The notes: generated by a model from the letters alone, not told the origin. Shown: positions 48,136-57,022, numbered from the stretch's first letter. The stretch: DNA of 64,000 nucleotides from W-Chloroflexi-9 sp045863195 (GCA_045863195.1 BTUI01000013.1:27739-91738); one strand, 5' to 3'. Translations and numbers: made by a program.

Positions 48136-48890
48136 CGCCCCTCCCGCGGCCAGTCGGGGTCATCCGGCGACAGCGTCCCGTGCATGATCACGGACATCGC
48201 GTCGCGCCGGCGTCGCGCCCGTGCCTCCAGCACGAGGCTCGTGTACAGGCCGAGCGACACGGTGGCTGCGCCCAGCGCCAACAGCACGGAGGCGGCCCGC
48301 CAGGTGGCGGTGGGGATCCCCGTCGCGGCCGGCGCGACGACCAGCCGCCACTCCGGCTCCTCCGGCGCGGCCTTCGTCTCCACCGCGGCGGCGAGCGCCT
48401 CCGGTGTCGCCGTCGCCGGCAGACGCAGGCTCACCGCGGCGACGGACGCGTCCATCTTCGACGTGTCGATCACCAGGTGGCCGTCCTCCACGCGCGCCGC
48501 GATGCGCGGCAACGCGCGCACCGAGGGGTCGCGCGGGTCGCCGAGGCGGCCCCATGTCGCGTCCCCGCACGTATCGACGAACCCGGCGAGCGACCCGCGG
48601 CCATCGCGCCAGATCACACTGCATCCCGCGGCCGAGACCGCCGGGAGCACGAGGCGGCTGTGTGGTGACGGCGCCACCACGAAGACGCGGTTGAACTCCG
48701 GGTAGCCCAGCTCCGTGCGCAGCGTCCCCGGCTCCAGCCGGAGGGCGACCTCGTGCGTCACGGCCGCCTCGAAGCGCGCGACGGGGCCCAGGTCGAACCG
48801 ATACGCGGCCGCGTCCAGCGGTGAGAGGATCGCGCCCATCGCGGAGCCGCCCGCCATCAGCCCGAACAGGACCGCAAGGATCCGTCGCAT
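48132..48890 (-). CDS. Membrane protein with a Rieske-like domain lacking ligand histidines
   Basis: A 252-residue protein with a signal or anchor segment (about 1-22), an extracytoplasmic domain and a C-terminal membrane helix (about 198-222) with a cytoplasmic Arg-rich tail. The middle reads like a Rieske [2Fe-2S] domain: VFVVAPSPHSRLVLPAVSAAGC90-SVIW, FVDTC108-GDATWGRLGDP, then RALPRIAARVEDGHLVID, which matches the typical end of Rieske folds. In true Rieske proteins the clusters are C-x-H and C-x-x-H; here both His are absent. It is thus probably a cluster-free relative or a fortuitous match. Convergent with csrA. Confidence 0.55.
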   Translation of the reverse strand: MRRILAVLFGLMAGGSAMGAILSPLDAAAYRFDLGPVARFEAAVTHEVALRLEPGTLRTELGYPEFNRVFVVAPSPHSRLVLPAVSAAGCSVIWRDGRGSLAGFVDTCGDATWGRLGDPRDPSVRALPRIAARVEDGHLVIDTSKMDASVAAVSLRLPATATPEALAAAVETKAAPEEPEWRLVVAPAATGIPTATWRAASVLLALGAATVSLGLYTSLVLEARARRRRDAMSVIMHGTLSPDDPDWPREGR

Positions 48891-49039
48891 GGCACGTCCG
48901 ATCTGCGGTGACACGGTAGGGCAGCGACACCACCGCGCACGCTCGGCGAAATAGACGTCTGCGTAACGGTTGAAATATCTGGCAGATCCACGACCCTTCG
49001 GCTTCTGGGAGCCCAGACGCGCGGCATTTCGATCGCTCA

Positions 49040-49088
49040 CGGAAACGTCAGAGTTTCCGGGATTGTGTTCGTGCGCACAAATACGAAC
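49040..49088. promoter_or_regulatory. Two adjacent inverted repeats upstream of a lipoprotein gene
   Basis: CGGAAAC (49040-49046) pairs with GTTTCCG (49053-49059) across 6 nt. GTTCGT (49067-49072) pairs with ACGAAC (49083-49088) across 10 nt. Both are perfect and lie 65-113 nt before the ATG at 49153, in an AT-richer stretch. They are candidate operators for the divergent pair of genes. Confidence 0.4.
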
Positions 49089-49152
49089 GTGTTAGAAAGA
49101 AGGAATAACGTACGTCGTATCAACCCGGGCTAGCCCGTGAGGGGGGACAACG

Positions 49153-49647
49153 ATGATCGGCCGGAGGTTCACGACAATCGGTGTGCTGGTGACGCTGGGC
49201 GCGCTGCTGGCGGCCTGTGGAGGCGGCGGCGGGAGCTCCAACCAGCCCGACCCGCAGGGCAGCGAGCAGTCTCGGCGGGCCATCGCCAGCACGGGCATCC
49301 AGGCGGGGGCCACACCGCCGCCGGAGGGCACGGACCCGCTGGCCGCCGCCGTGATCAACACGGTGATCGCGATGGCCGCGAAGGACAAGGCGGCGCTGGA
49401 CGGGCTCTCCGTCACGCCGCTCAGCGCCACGGACGCGGAGGCCGCATTCGGCTGCACCAGCCTGGGCACCAGCGCCAAGGTCGACACCATGACGCCCACG
49501 GTGAACGGCACCGCCGCGACCGTGGACGTCAACATTCGGATGAACATGCAGATGTCCATCATCCGCATGAAGGGGACGTGGGAACTTGCCCAGCAGGGTG
49601 ACGGCTCCTGGAAGCTGGCTGCCCCGCCGACCTGCGCACGCTCGTAA
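49153..49647 (+). CDS. Lipoprotein, unknown function
   Basis: A 164-residue protein with a lipoprotein signal (LLAAC, Cys22) followed by a Gly/Ser/Gln-rich linker. The mature domain (about 60-160) has AAAVINTVIAMAAKDKAALD, then alternating strands, and ends WELAQQGDGSWKLAAPPTC, the pattern of a small NTF2-like or DUF4878-type domain ('W.v...dg.Wki'). One conserved-looking Cys pair may form a disulfide (about 98 and 161). GAGGGGGGA lies about 6 nt before the ATG. Function unknown. Confidence 0.75.
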   Translation: MIGRRFTTIGVLVTLGALLAACGGGGGSSNQPDPQGSEQSRRAIASTGIQAGATPPPEGTDPLAAAVINTVIAMAAKDKAALDGLSVTPLSATDAEAAFGCTSLGTSAKVDTMTPTVNGTAATVDVNIRMNMQMSIIRMKGTWELAQQGDGSWKLAAPPTCARS

Positions 49648-49702
49648 GGACCAACTCGCGGCGGACCTGCCGGACGCCGCACGCACAGCCTGACCACTGA
49701 CC

Positions 49703-49724
49703 GAGGGGCCTCGCGAGGGGCCCC
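49703..49724 (+). terminator. Hairpin between the lipoprotein and DUF3179 genes
   Basis: GGGGCC (49705-49710) can pair with GGCCCC (49719-49724), with the inner palindrome CCTCGCGAGG (49709-49718) as the alternative fold. It lies between convergent genes. There is no clear T tract. Confidence 0.4.
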
Positions 49725-49745
49725 CCGGCACGTCTCCTTCGGTCC

Positions 49746-51308
49746 TTACGGCGCCGCGTACACGCGGACATCCGGGTGGAACGCGTACCACGCGAACCAG
49801 TACGCCGTGTGCCCCGCGAGGCGTGGAGCGCGCTCGCCGTCCGGCCCGATCAGCGCCTCCTCCGTGACCGTCCACGCGCGCCCGCGGTGGTCGAGCACCG
49901 TCCCTCCGTCCGGCGTGCTGGTGAAGTTCAGCCCGGCCGGCCGTTCGAACGCGCGCACCTCGCGCCCCGCGAGGTAGGTGAGTTCGCCCGCGATCGGCTC
50001 GCGCGTGGACACCTCGATCGACGGCCCGTTTGCGATGACGACGACATCCACGTCGCCCACGCGGTCGTTGATGACGGGGGTGCGTGAGAGCGTGCGCGGG
50101 CCGTACACGGTCACGTCGTCGCCGACGACCACGCCGAAGACACGCACCTTCGCGATCATCTCCGTGCTGCGTCGTGAGACCGGGTACTGCAGGTCGCCGT
50201 TCGTGAAGTACAGGACGTACGGGTAGCCCAGCGTGTATCCGCTCCCGATCCCCGTCTCCAGCGCCAGCACCGTGGTCTCCGGGTGCGCTCCTCGCCACGA
50301 GGCCCACGTCGCGACCACCGAGGGCACGACGTTCAGCCACGAGCCGGACGTGCCCGCCGCTGCCTCCACCAGGGGGCCGACCACCGGGCGGCCGGTGAAC
50401 TGGTTCCAGAGCGACCGCGTCTGGCGGTCGTACATCAACTTGTTGCTCTCGTAGAGCAGGCCCGAGGTACTGAACGACAGCACCGTCCCGTCCGGGGCGC
50501 GCCGGTCATACACGATCCCGCTCGCGCAGAGCGTGCAGTACGCGAGGGCGATCGGGACGCCGCCCAGCGTGTCGTTCGCCATCTCGTGCGCGTCCAGGAT
50601 GCGCATCGGGTACGCGCGTGCTTCGCCGTTCACGACCACGCCGAACACCGGCTCGTTGGGGTCGAGGTACGTCGCGGCCGCCGCCGGGACCGCCGGCGCG
50701 TGGTCCAGTGGGGTGATGCCGTCCACGGGCACCGTGCCCCACACCACCAGTTCCGGCCGCACCACGACCGGCACATCCTCCCGCAGGAACTCCGCGAACC
50801 GCGGGTCGATCCGCCCGAGGAGCGTCCCCTTCCACGCGACGAACCCCGGTGGCGCCTCCAGCGTGGTGCGCCCGTACCACGCCGCCCACCGGTCCCAGTC
50901 CCGTGCGAACCGCTGCCCCGTCAGTTCCTCCAGCAGCGCGACGTGGGAGGTGTCCAGGTAGCCGATGCGGGAGTTGCGTGCGCGGACTAGTTCGATCAAC
51001 GGCGCGATGAACCTCACGTCCCGCGCCGCCCGGATCTCCTCGAGCGCCTGTGCCAGCGCCGCCGGGTCCGGCTCCAGTTCCAGCAGCAGCGCCATCACCT
51101 CGGCGGTGCGTTCGGGCGCGAGCGGCGTGGGGTTGCGAGGCGTGAACACCGGTCGAGGTGTGGGCGTCGGCGGGGGTGGCGCGCCGACGAACGGCGTCAC
51201 GCGCGGCGCGGGCGTCGCCTCGCCCTCGTCCCCGTCGCCGGAACACGCGACGCCCGCGACCGATGCCGCCAGCGCGAGCGCCACGAGGAGTCCTCGGCGC
51301 ACCCTCAT
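49746..51308 (-). CDS. DUF3179 domain-containing lipoprotein
   Basis: A 520-residue secreted lipoprotein: the lipobox is GVAC (Cys22), followed by a long Pro/Thr linker. A helical region (about 65-140) precedes the DUF3179 domain, with NGEARAYPMRILDAHEMAND, LGGVPIALAYCTLCASGIVYDR and FSTSGLLYESNKLMYDRQTRS (quoted in blocks). The Y-C-x-x-C pair in AYCTLCASG is the family hallmark and may bind a metal or form a disulfide. The family is common in Chloroflexota, Actinobacteria and marine bacteria; its function is unknown. Confidence 0.88.
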   Translation of the reverse strand: MRVRRGLLVALALAASVAGVACSGDGDEGEATPAPRVTPFVGAPPPPTPTPRPVFTPRNPTPLAPERTAEVMALLLELEPDPAALAQALEEIRAARDVRFIAPLIELVRARNSRIGYLDTSHVALLEELTGQRFARDWDRWAAWYGRTTLEAPPGFVAWKGTLLGRIDPRFAEFLREDVPVVVRPELVVWGTVPVDGITPLDHAPAVPAAAATYLDPNEPVFGVVVNGEARAYPMRILDAHEMANDTLGGVPIALAYCTLCASGIVYDRRAPDGTVLSFSTSGLLYESNKLMYDRQTRSLWNQFTGRPVVGPLVEAAAGTSGSWLNVVPSVVATWASWRGAHPETTVLALETGIGSGYTLGYPYVLYFTNGDLQYPVSRRSTEMIAKVRVFGVVVGDDVTVYGPRTLSRTPVINDRVGDVDVVVIANGPSIEVSTREPIAGELTYLAGREVRAFERPAGLNFTSTPDGGTVLDHRGRAWTVTEEALIGPDGERAPRLAGHTAYWFAWYAFHPDVRVYAAP

Positions 51309-51457
51309 GCGGTGAGTCTATCCGGCGGGAGATGCGCGAATGTGATGGGGATCACGCTCCTCGCGGGCCCACGGTCACCCTCGATCCGGGCCTCAGGCCC
51401 CTGCACCGGCGGACCGGGGCGTTCATGCTGGGGATCGTGACACACGGAGGTGTTCGG

Positions 51458-52255
51458 ATGGCCGACTGGGGACCGTTCAGCCTGCAGGGCAAGTCCGCGA
51501 TCGTGACCGGCGGTGCGATGGGCATCGGCTACGCGATCGCCGCCCGGTTCGTGGAGGCGGGCGCGCGCGTCCTCATCGCCGACCTCGACCCCGCCGCCGC
51601 GGAGGCGGCCGCCGCCCGGCTCACGGCCGCCGCCGGCAACCCGGCGGCTGTCACGTGGGTGCGCGCGGACGTCTCCCAGGCGGACGCGGGCGCGACGATG
51701 GTCGCTCGGGCGGTGGAGGCGTTCGGCAGGGTGGACATCCTGGTGAACAACGCCGGGATCTACCCGTTCATCCCGGCGCTGGAGATGACGCCGGAGCAGT
51801 TCGACCGCGTGATCGCGGTCAACCTGCGGGGCACCGTCTTCGCCGCTCAGGCGGCGGCGCGTCAGATGGTGGCGCAGGGCCGCGGCGGCCGCATCATCAA
51901 CATCGCCTCCGTGGACGGGCTGCACCCCTCCATGGTGGGACTCGCCGCGTACGACGCCTCGAAGGGCGGCGTGGTCATGTTCACCCGCAACTTCGCGCTG
52001 GAGATGGCGCCCCACGGCGTCCTCGTGAACGCGATCGCGCCCGGCGGCGTGGACACCGAGGGCACGCGACGCATGCAGGGTGCGGCCGATCCCGCAGCCG
52101 CTCCCGCCCAGCCGCCGGCGGTGCCGGGCGTGCCAATGGGACGTATGGCGCGGCCGGACGAGATCGCGACCGTTGCGGTCTTCCTCGCCTCGAAGGCGGC
52201 GGACTACATGTGCGGCGAGGTCGTCGTCGTGGACGGCGGCATGCTCATCGGCTGA
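51458..52255 (+). CDS. SDR-family NAD(P)-dependent oxidoreductase
   Basis: A 265-residue classical short-chain dehydrogenase. It has the cofactor motif TGGAMGIG (residues 17-24), the adenine-site DV (RADVSQA), the NNAG motif (LVNNAGIYPF), catalytic Ser in INIASVDG and YDASKGG (Tyr-x3-Lys). The acidic D after strand 2 (IADLDP) favours NAD+. GGAGG lies 8 nt before the ATG; the longer frame lacks family similarity. It is convergent with an enoyl-CoA hydratase gene. Substrate unknown. Confidence 0.88.
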   Translation: MADWGPFSLQGKSAIVTGGAMGIGYAIAARFVEAGARVLIADLDPAAAEAAAARLTAAAGNPAAVTWVRADVSQADAGATMVARAVEAFGRVDILVNNAGIYPFIPALEMTPEQFDRVIAVNLRGTVFAAQAAARQMVAQGRGGRIINIASVDGLHPSMVGLAAYDASKGGVVMFTRNFALEMAPHGVLVNAIAPGGVDTEGTRRMQGAADPAAAPAQPPAVPGVPMGRMARPDEIATVAVFLASKAADYMCGEVVVVDGGMLIG

Positions 52256-52288
52256 CGGTCGTCGCGCAGGGCGGCACACCGAGGGCGG

Positions 52289-53158
52289 CTACGCCTCCGG
52301 GAACGGCCGCAGCGGCGGCATCCCCTTCGGCCACGACTCCGCCGGGATGTCGGACGCCTTGCCGACGAAGTTCGGCGCGCGCTGCTCGAGGAACGACGCG
52401 ACGCCCTCGCGCGAGTCGGGGGAGCCGCGGAGCGTGCGGGTGAGGTCAGACTCCGCGAGCCAGGCGTCGCGCGGGTGGGGCATCGTCAGCCCCTTCCACA
52501 CCGCCTGCCGCGTGAACGCCACCGTCACCGGCGCGGAGGTCTCCGCGATCTCCTTCGCGATCTCCATCGCGCGGTCCAGCAGCGCGTCCGGCTCCACCAC
52601 CTCGGAGACCAGGCCCGCCTCCAGCGCCTCCTGCGCGCCGAAGACGCGGCCCGTGTAGAGCCAGGTGAGCGCGCGCTCCACGCCCACGATCCTCGGGAGG
52701 AACCAGGAGGCCGCGGACTCCGGCGGGATGCCGCGCTTCGCGTAGACGAAGCCGAAGCGGCCCATCGTGGAGCAGATGCGGATGTCCATCGCCAGCAGCG
52801 AGGACGCGCCGAAGCCGACCGCCGCGCCGTTCACCGCCGCGATCACCGGCTTCGGGAAGTCGAACAGGTTGAGCGTGACGTTGGAGGTGCGCGTGTTCGG
52901 CGGCGGCGGCGCGCCGCCCTCCGCCGGCGCCGAGGATGGCCCCGCGGACATGTCCGACCCGGCGCAGAACGCGCGCCCCGCGCCGGTGAAGATCACCGCG
53001 CGCACCTGCTCGTCCGCGGCGGCCAGGTCCAGCGCCGCGTTGATCTCCTCCGTCATGCGCCGGGTCTGCGCGTTCATCTTCTCGGGCCGGTAGAGCGTGA
53101 TCGTCGCGACATGCCCCTCGATGTCGTAGACGATCTCCTCGAAGTCGCTCGCGTTCAT
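52289..53158 (-). CDS. Enoyl-CoA hydratase/isomerase family protein
   Basis: A 289-residue crotonase-fold protein. It has HVATITLYRPEKMNAQTRRM, AVIFTGAGRAFCAGSDMS (oxyanion hole) and VNGAAVGFGASSLLAMDIRI. The second catalytic Glu is kept (RGIPPESAASW), but the position of the first is Ser (GFGASS). That makes a plain hydratase unlikely and an isomerase or other crotonase reaction more likely. A Gly/Pro/Ala loop (about 70-85) follows the oxyanion segment. It is convergent with the SDR gene. Confidence 0.85.
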   Translation of the reverse strand: MNASDFEEIVYDIEGHVATITLYRPEKMNAQTRRMTEEINAALDLAAADEQVRAVIFTGAGRAFCAGSDMSAGPSSAPAEGGAPPPPNTRTSNVTLNLFDFPKPVIAAVNGAAVGFGASSLLAMDIRICSTMGRFGFVYAKRGIPPESAASWFLPRIVGVERALTWLYTGRVFGAQEALEAGLVSEVVEPDALLDRAMEIAKEIAETSAPVTVAFTRQAVWKGLTMPHPRDAWLAESDLTRTLRGSPDSREGVASFLEQRAPNFVGKASDIPAESWPKGMPPLRPFPEA

Positions 53159-53283
53159 CGCTCCCCCTCGCCCCTCGCGGTCACCCCTCGGCGCCGCGCC
53201 CCGTTCGAGGCGTCACGGTAGCGGACGGAGGGGCGGGGTGGGGGAGCCCAGTGACGGTGGAAGGGTGACAGGCGTGATTATGC

Positions 53284-53547
53284 ATGACACAATCGCAGGC
53301 GATGGACGTCAGGTTCACCCGCTCCGCCAGGAAACACCGGGTCGGGAAGGCCCGCGTGGTGGCGGCAATGGAGGATTCAGGTGAGCCTCAGCGCATCCCC
53401 GCCAGCGAACCCGGCGAGTCCGATCGCCTGCTCTGGATCGGGCGCGACGCGGCCGGCGTCCTGATCGAAGTGATCGCCGTCGAACGGCCCGATGCGCTGC
53501 TCGTGATTCACGCGATGCCGCTGCACTACCGGGATCGAAGGAGGTAG
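53284..53547 (+). CDS. Putative toxin of a type II toxin-antitoxin pair
   Basis: An 87-residue basic protein. The first part has VRFTRSARKHRVGKARVVAAM (a helix rich in Arg/Lys), the second LLWIGRDAAGVLIEVIAVER and ALLVIHAMPLHYRDR. This strand pattern 'lliG.d..G..lEVia.......lViHaMpl' is typical of small toxins paired with ribbon-helix-helix antitoxins (BrnT-like/DUF4258-like). ATG 53284 is used; ATG 53302 is possible and there is no strong ribosome site for either. The stop is 2 nt before the antitoxin gene. Confidence 0.7.
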   Translation: MTQSQAMDVRFTRSARKHRVGKARVVAAMEDSGEPQRIPASEPGESDRLLWIGRDAAGVLIEVIAVERPDALLVIHAMPLHYRDRRR

Positions 53548-53549
53548 CC

Positions 53550-53852
53550 ATGCCGAAGAAGACGCCGCGATACCGGCTGGCGACCGGCCCCGATGTGGAC
53601 CTCGCGCGGGAGGAGGTGCGTGACGCCGCCGGCGCTCGCATCGACGAGGCGTACGTGCGGCGCGCGGTCGAGGATGTGCGCGCGCATGGTGCGGGCCGGC
53701 CATCGCTCTCCGCCCCCGGCAGGCGTTCGCCCCAGATCGGGGTGCGCGTGCCGGAGACGCTCTACTCCGCGGCGGATGCCCGCGCGAAGCAGGAGGGGAC
53801 CACCATCTCCGTGGTCGTCCGCGAGGCGTTGGAGCGATACCTGGCGGAGTAG
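53550..53852 (+). CDS. Ribbon-helix-helix antitoxin
   Basis: A 100-residue protein. The N-terminal half (PKKTPRYRLATGPDVDLARE) is probably flexible and binds the toxin. The C-terminal RHH is near residues 60-98 (QIGVRVPETLYSAADARAKQ then EGTTISVVVREALERYLA), with the strand that inserts in the DNA major groove (IGVRV). It would autoregulate the toxin-antitoxin operon. The toxin-first order is less common. GGAGG lies 4 nt before the ATG. Confidence 0.8.
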   Translation: MPKKTPRYRLATGPDVDLAREEVRDAAGARIDEAYVRRAVEDVRAHGAGRPSLSAPGRRSPQIGVRVPETLYSAADARAKQEGTTISVVVREALERYLAE

Positions 53853-54071
53853 CCTCCCTCCGGGTTTCACACCTTCATTACACTTGGATCGCGGATCGTG
53901 AACGACGGGCGGGCATCCTGACTGCGGGATGGGTCGCGCCCGGACGCGACGGCTCGCAATGAACATGTAGTGGTGGGAGCGGTTGCGAGCCGCCTGCGCA
54001 TGCCCCCTCGGGGGGTTCCGGGCCGGCCCTACCCCATTCCCCTCCCCACCTCGGCCGCGACAGACGTGACG

Positions 54072-54773
54072 ATGCCCCCAACCATCCTGGTCGCGGACGA
54101 CGAGCCCAACATCATCAAGCTGCTGCGCCTCTACCTCCGTGAAGACGGATACGAGGTCACCGCCGCGCGCGACGGCCGCGAGGCGCTGGAGCGCTTCAAG
54201 GCGGACAAGCCGGACCTGGTTATCCTGGACCTGATGATGCCGCACCTTGGCGGGTTCGAGGTCTGCCAGGAGATCCGCAAAGAGTCGGACGTCCCGATCA
54301 TCATGCTCACCGCCCGCTCGGACGACGTCGACAAGATCGTCGGCCTGGAGATGGGCGCGGACGACTACGTCACGAAGCCGTTCAACCCGCGCGAGTTGAT
54401 CGCGCGCGTGAAGGCGAACCTCCGCCGTCGCGAGTGGGACCGCCAGGCCGGCGAGACGGAGGAGCCCGCCGCGATCACCTTCGGCGACGTCACCCTCGAC
54501 CCGGCCAGCCGCGACGTCCTCGTCGCCGGCGAGCGCGTGCGCCTCCGCCAGCGCGAGTTCGACCTGCTCGAGGCGTTCATGCGCCATCCGAATGTGGCGC
54601 TGGACCGGGAGCGGCTGCTGTCGCTGGTGTGGGGCGAGGACTTTTACGGCGATGCGCGCACCATCGATGTCCACGTGGCGTGGCTGCGCGAGAAGTTGAA
54701 GCAGGCGCAGCCGAAGATCGAGACGGTCTGGGGCGTGGGCTACAAGTTCGTCCCCGCGCCCGAGTCTCGATAG
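54072..54773 (+). CDS. OmpR/PhoB-family response regulator
   Basis: A 233-residue regulator. The receiver has D-D-E at 10-12 (VADDEPN), phospho-acceptor D in LVILDLMMPHLGG (about 53), T in MLTARSDD and K in VTKPFNP. The C-terminal winged helix (about 135-230) has VRLRQREFDLLEAF, NVALDRERLLSLVWG and RTIDVHVAWLREKL. The start is the ATG at MPPTILVADD; the longer frame has no similarity. It lies 9 nt before the histidine kinase gene, so the pair is co-transcribed. Confidence 0.93.
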   Translation: MPPTILVADDEPNIIKLLRLYLREDGYEVTAARDGREALERFKADKPDLVILDLMMPHLGGFEVCQEIRKESDVPIIMLTARSDDVDKIVGLEMGADDYVTKPFNPRELIARVKANLRRREWDRQAGETEEPAAITFGDVTLDPASRDVLVAGERVRLRQREFDLLEAFMRHPNVALDRERLLSLVWGEDFYGDARTIDVHVAWLREKLKQAQPKIETVWGVGYKFVPAPESR

Positions 54774-54782
54774 CCGGCGCCC

Positions 54783-56279
54783 ATGTTCGGCTCCTTCCGC
54801 CTCCGCCTGCTGAGCGGCTTCGCGATCGTCATCGCGCTCACGCTCTTCCTTTCCGCCTCCGCGTTCATCATCCTGCTGCGCGACCGCCAGGCGGACGCCG
54901 CGGAGGCGCGCATCGGCCTGCTGGTGGGGCCGATCACGGAGGCGACCCGGCAGCGTGAACTCCTCGGCTGGCCGGTGCAGCTGATCCGTGCCGAACTCAC
55001 CGCCGCCGCCGAGGTGTACGAGCTGCGCGTGCTGCTGCTGGACGGAACCGGCCGCGTGGTCATGGACACCGACCCGGAACAGCGCGCGCTGGGCCAGGTG
55101 ATCGAGACCGACTTCACGGAGGCCGTCTCCAACCCCGGCATGATGCTCGCCTTCCGCACGCAGCGCGTCAGCGTTGCCGGCGACGACCTCTACCTCTTCG
55201 TCGCCTCCGACGCACCCGGCGCCGCGGCGAGGCAGGACGGCGCGGCGCGCGTGGTCGTCGCCGTACCGGCGGGCGACGTGCGCGGCGCATGGGAGGAGCT
55301 GCTGCCGCGCCTCGGCATGGCTGGCCTCGGCGCGGGCGTGGTGGCGGTCGTGTTCGCTTCGCTCTTCGCGTCGCGCATCACCACGCCCATCGCGCAGATG
55401 ACGCGCGCCTCCCAGGCAATGGCGCAGGGCGACCTCGACCAGCGTATTGACGTGGACGGCACGGACGAGGTGGGTCGGCTGGCGGAGGCGTTCAACCTCA
55501 TGTCGTCCCGCATCAGTCGCAGCGACCAGTCGATGCGAGACCTCCTCGCGAACGTGTCGCATGAGTTGAAGACGCCGCTCACCAGCATCCAGGGCTTCTC
55601 GCAGGCGATCGTGGACGGTATCGGCGGCGACCCGAAGGAGGCCGCGAGCCTGATCCACACGGAGGCGGAGCGCATCCGCGTCCTGGTGGACGACCTGCTC
55701 TACCTCTCCGAGATCGAGTCCGGCACGCTCCGCCTCGACTTCGAGGAGGTCGACCTGGACGCCGTGCTCACGGGCACCCTCCAGCGCTTCCGTTTCCAGG
55801 CGGAGGAGCGGGAGGTCGCGCTGGAGTCCTCGCTCGCGGGGGGCAGCGTGCGCGCGGACGGGCGACGGCTGGAGCAGGTGTTCGCGAACCTGATGGACAA
55901 CGCGATCCGCTTCACGCCGCCCGGCACGCCCGTCCGCGTGACGGCGAAGGCCGTGTCCGGGGGCGCGCTGGTCGAGGTGCACAACGGCGGCGACCCGATC
56001 CCGGAGGAGGCGCAGGCGCGCGTCTTCGACCGCTTCTACCAGGTCGACCGAGCGCGCTCGTCCGGCCCGCACCGCGGGTTGGGCCTCTCGATTGTGTCTG
56101 AACTCGTACAGGCGCACGGTGGATCGGTGAGCGTGGAGTCCACCGCGGAGCGCGGCACGACATTCTCCGTCTTTCTGCCGGCGGTGCCGCCCGCGCGCAC
56201 CACGTCATCCTCGGCGGTCGCGGCCGCCCACATCACGCACGCCCCGGAGGCGGGGCAGACCTCGGAGGTCCGATCATGA
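54783..56279 (+). CDS. Sensor histidine kinase
   Basis: A 498-residue kinase. There are two membrane helices (about 8-30 and 178-198) around an extracytoplasmic domain of about 150 residues. A HAMP domain follows (SRITTPIAQMTRASQAMAQG, about 199-250), then the HisKA helix with H260 (LLANVSHELKTPLTSIQGF), and an HATPase with N box (FANLMDNAIRF), G1 (VEVHNGGDPI) and G2 (GPHRGLGLSIV). It is cognate to the OmpR-type regulator upstream and overlaps the PDZ gene downstream (ATGA). The signal is unknown. Confidence 0.93.
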   Translation: MFGSFRLRLLSGFAIVIALTLFLSASAFIILLRDRQADAAEARIGLLVGPITEATRQRELLGWPVQLIRAELTAAAEVYELRVLLLDGTGRVVMDTDPEQRALGQVIETDFTEAVSNPGMMLAFRTQRVSVAGDDLYLFVASDAPGAAARQDGAARVVVAVPAGDVRGAWEELLPRLGMAGLGAGVVAVVFASLFASRITTPIAQMTRASQAMAQGDLDQRIDVDGTDEVGRLAEAFNLMSSRISRSDQSMRDLLANVSHELKTPLTSIQGFSQAIVDGIGGDPKEAASLIHTEAERIRVLVDDLLYLSEIESGTLRLDFEEVDLDAVLTGTLQRFRFQAEEREVALESSLAGGSVRADGRRLEQVFANLMDNAIRFTPPGTPVRVTAKAVSGGALVEVHNGGDPIPEEAQARVFDRFYQVDRARSSGPHRGLGLSIVSELVQAHGGSVSVESTAERGTTFSVFLPAVPPARTTSSSAVAAAHITHAPEAGQTSEVRS

Positions 56280-56995
56280 CCGGTACCAGTACCCCGCGCG
56301 GCGGGATGCCGCTGCTGCTGGCGGTGGGCGGCACGATCGCCGTCCTCGGCGGCGCGCTGGGCTTCGCGAAGTGGAACGAGGCGAATGCGGCCGCCGCGCC
56401 CGCCGGCGCCTACGCCGCCGACCGCGAGCGCGCCCATGAGCGCCTCGACGACCTGTTCGACGCGATGGAGCGCTGGCGTGAAGACGGCGCCATGCCGGGC
56501 TTCCGCATGGGCCCGGGCGGGATGCCCGAGGGAATGCCCGGCTTCCGTCAGATGCCGGGCTTCGAGGGGATGCCGGGGTTCCAGGGGATGCCCGGCTTCG
56601 ACCTGGAGCAGTTCGCGGAGCAGTTCGGCCAGATGATGGGTGGCCGCCCGCTCCTCGGCGTGAGCGTGGAGGACGGCCTCGTCGTCGCCGAGGTGCTCGA
56701 GGGCTCCGCCGCCGCCGAGGCGGGCGTGCAGCCGGGCGACCGCATCGTCGCCGTCGCCGGGGAGCCAGTCGCGGACCTCGCTGAGGTGCGCGCCGCGATC
56801 GCCGCCGTGCCAGCCGGTGAGACGTACGCGCTCACCGTGGAGCGCGACGGACGCGAGCAAGCGCTGACCGTGACGCGCCCGGAGACACCCTCGATGGACC
56901 TCCAGGCGCTGCAGGAGTGGCTGGAGCAGCACATGCAGCCGCGCGGTGAGTCCGGCCCGGCCGGCCCCATGTTCCGCGGCGGGATGAACTACTAG
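56276..56995 (+). CDS. Membrane-anchored PDZ protein with M-P-G-F repeats
   Basis: A 239-residue protein. One N-terminal membrane helix (about 11-31), a helical segment (RERAHERLDDLFDAMERW), a Gly/Met/Pro/Phe-rich stretch with five or six MPGF or MPEG units (about 71-110), then a PDZ domain (about 120-200: LLGVSVEDGLVVAEVLEGSA and AEAGVQPGDRIVAVAGEPVA). No protease domain is present. It is the third gene of the two-component operon, so it may bind C-termini or help sense envelope damage for the kinase. That role is inferred from the layout alone. Confidence 0.8.
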   Translation: MTGTSTPRGGMPLLLAVGGTIAVLGGALGFAKWNEANAAAAPAGAYAADRERAHERLDDLFDAMERWREDGAMPGFRMGPGGMPEGMPGFRQMPGFEGMPGFQGMPGFDLEQFAEQFGQMMGGRPLLGVSVEDGLVVAEVLEGSAAAEAGVQPGDRIVAVAGEPVADLAEVRAAIAAVPAGETYALTVERDGREQALTVTRPETPSMDLQALQEWLEQHMQPRGESGPAGPMFRGGMNY

Positions 56996-57022
56996 CGGAC
57001 GCACTGCGCCCCGCATAAGTAG

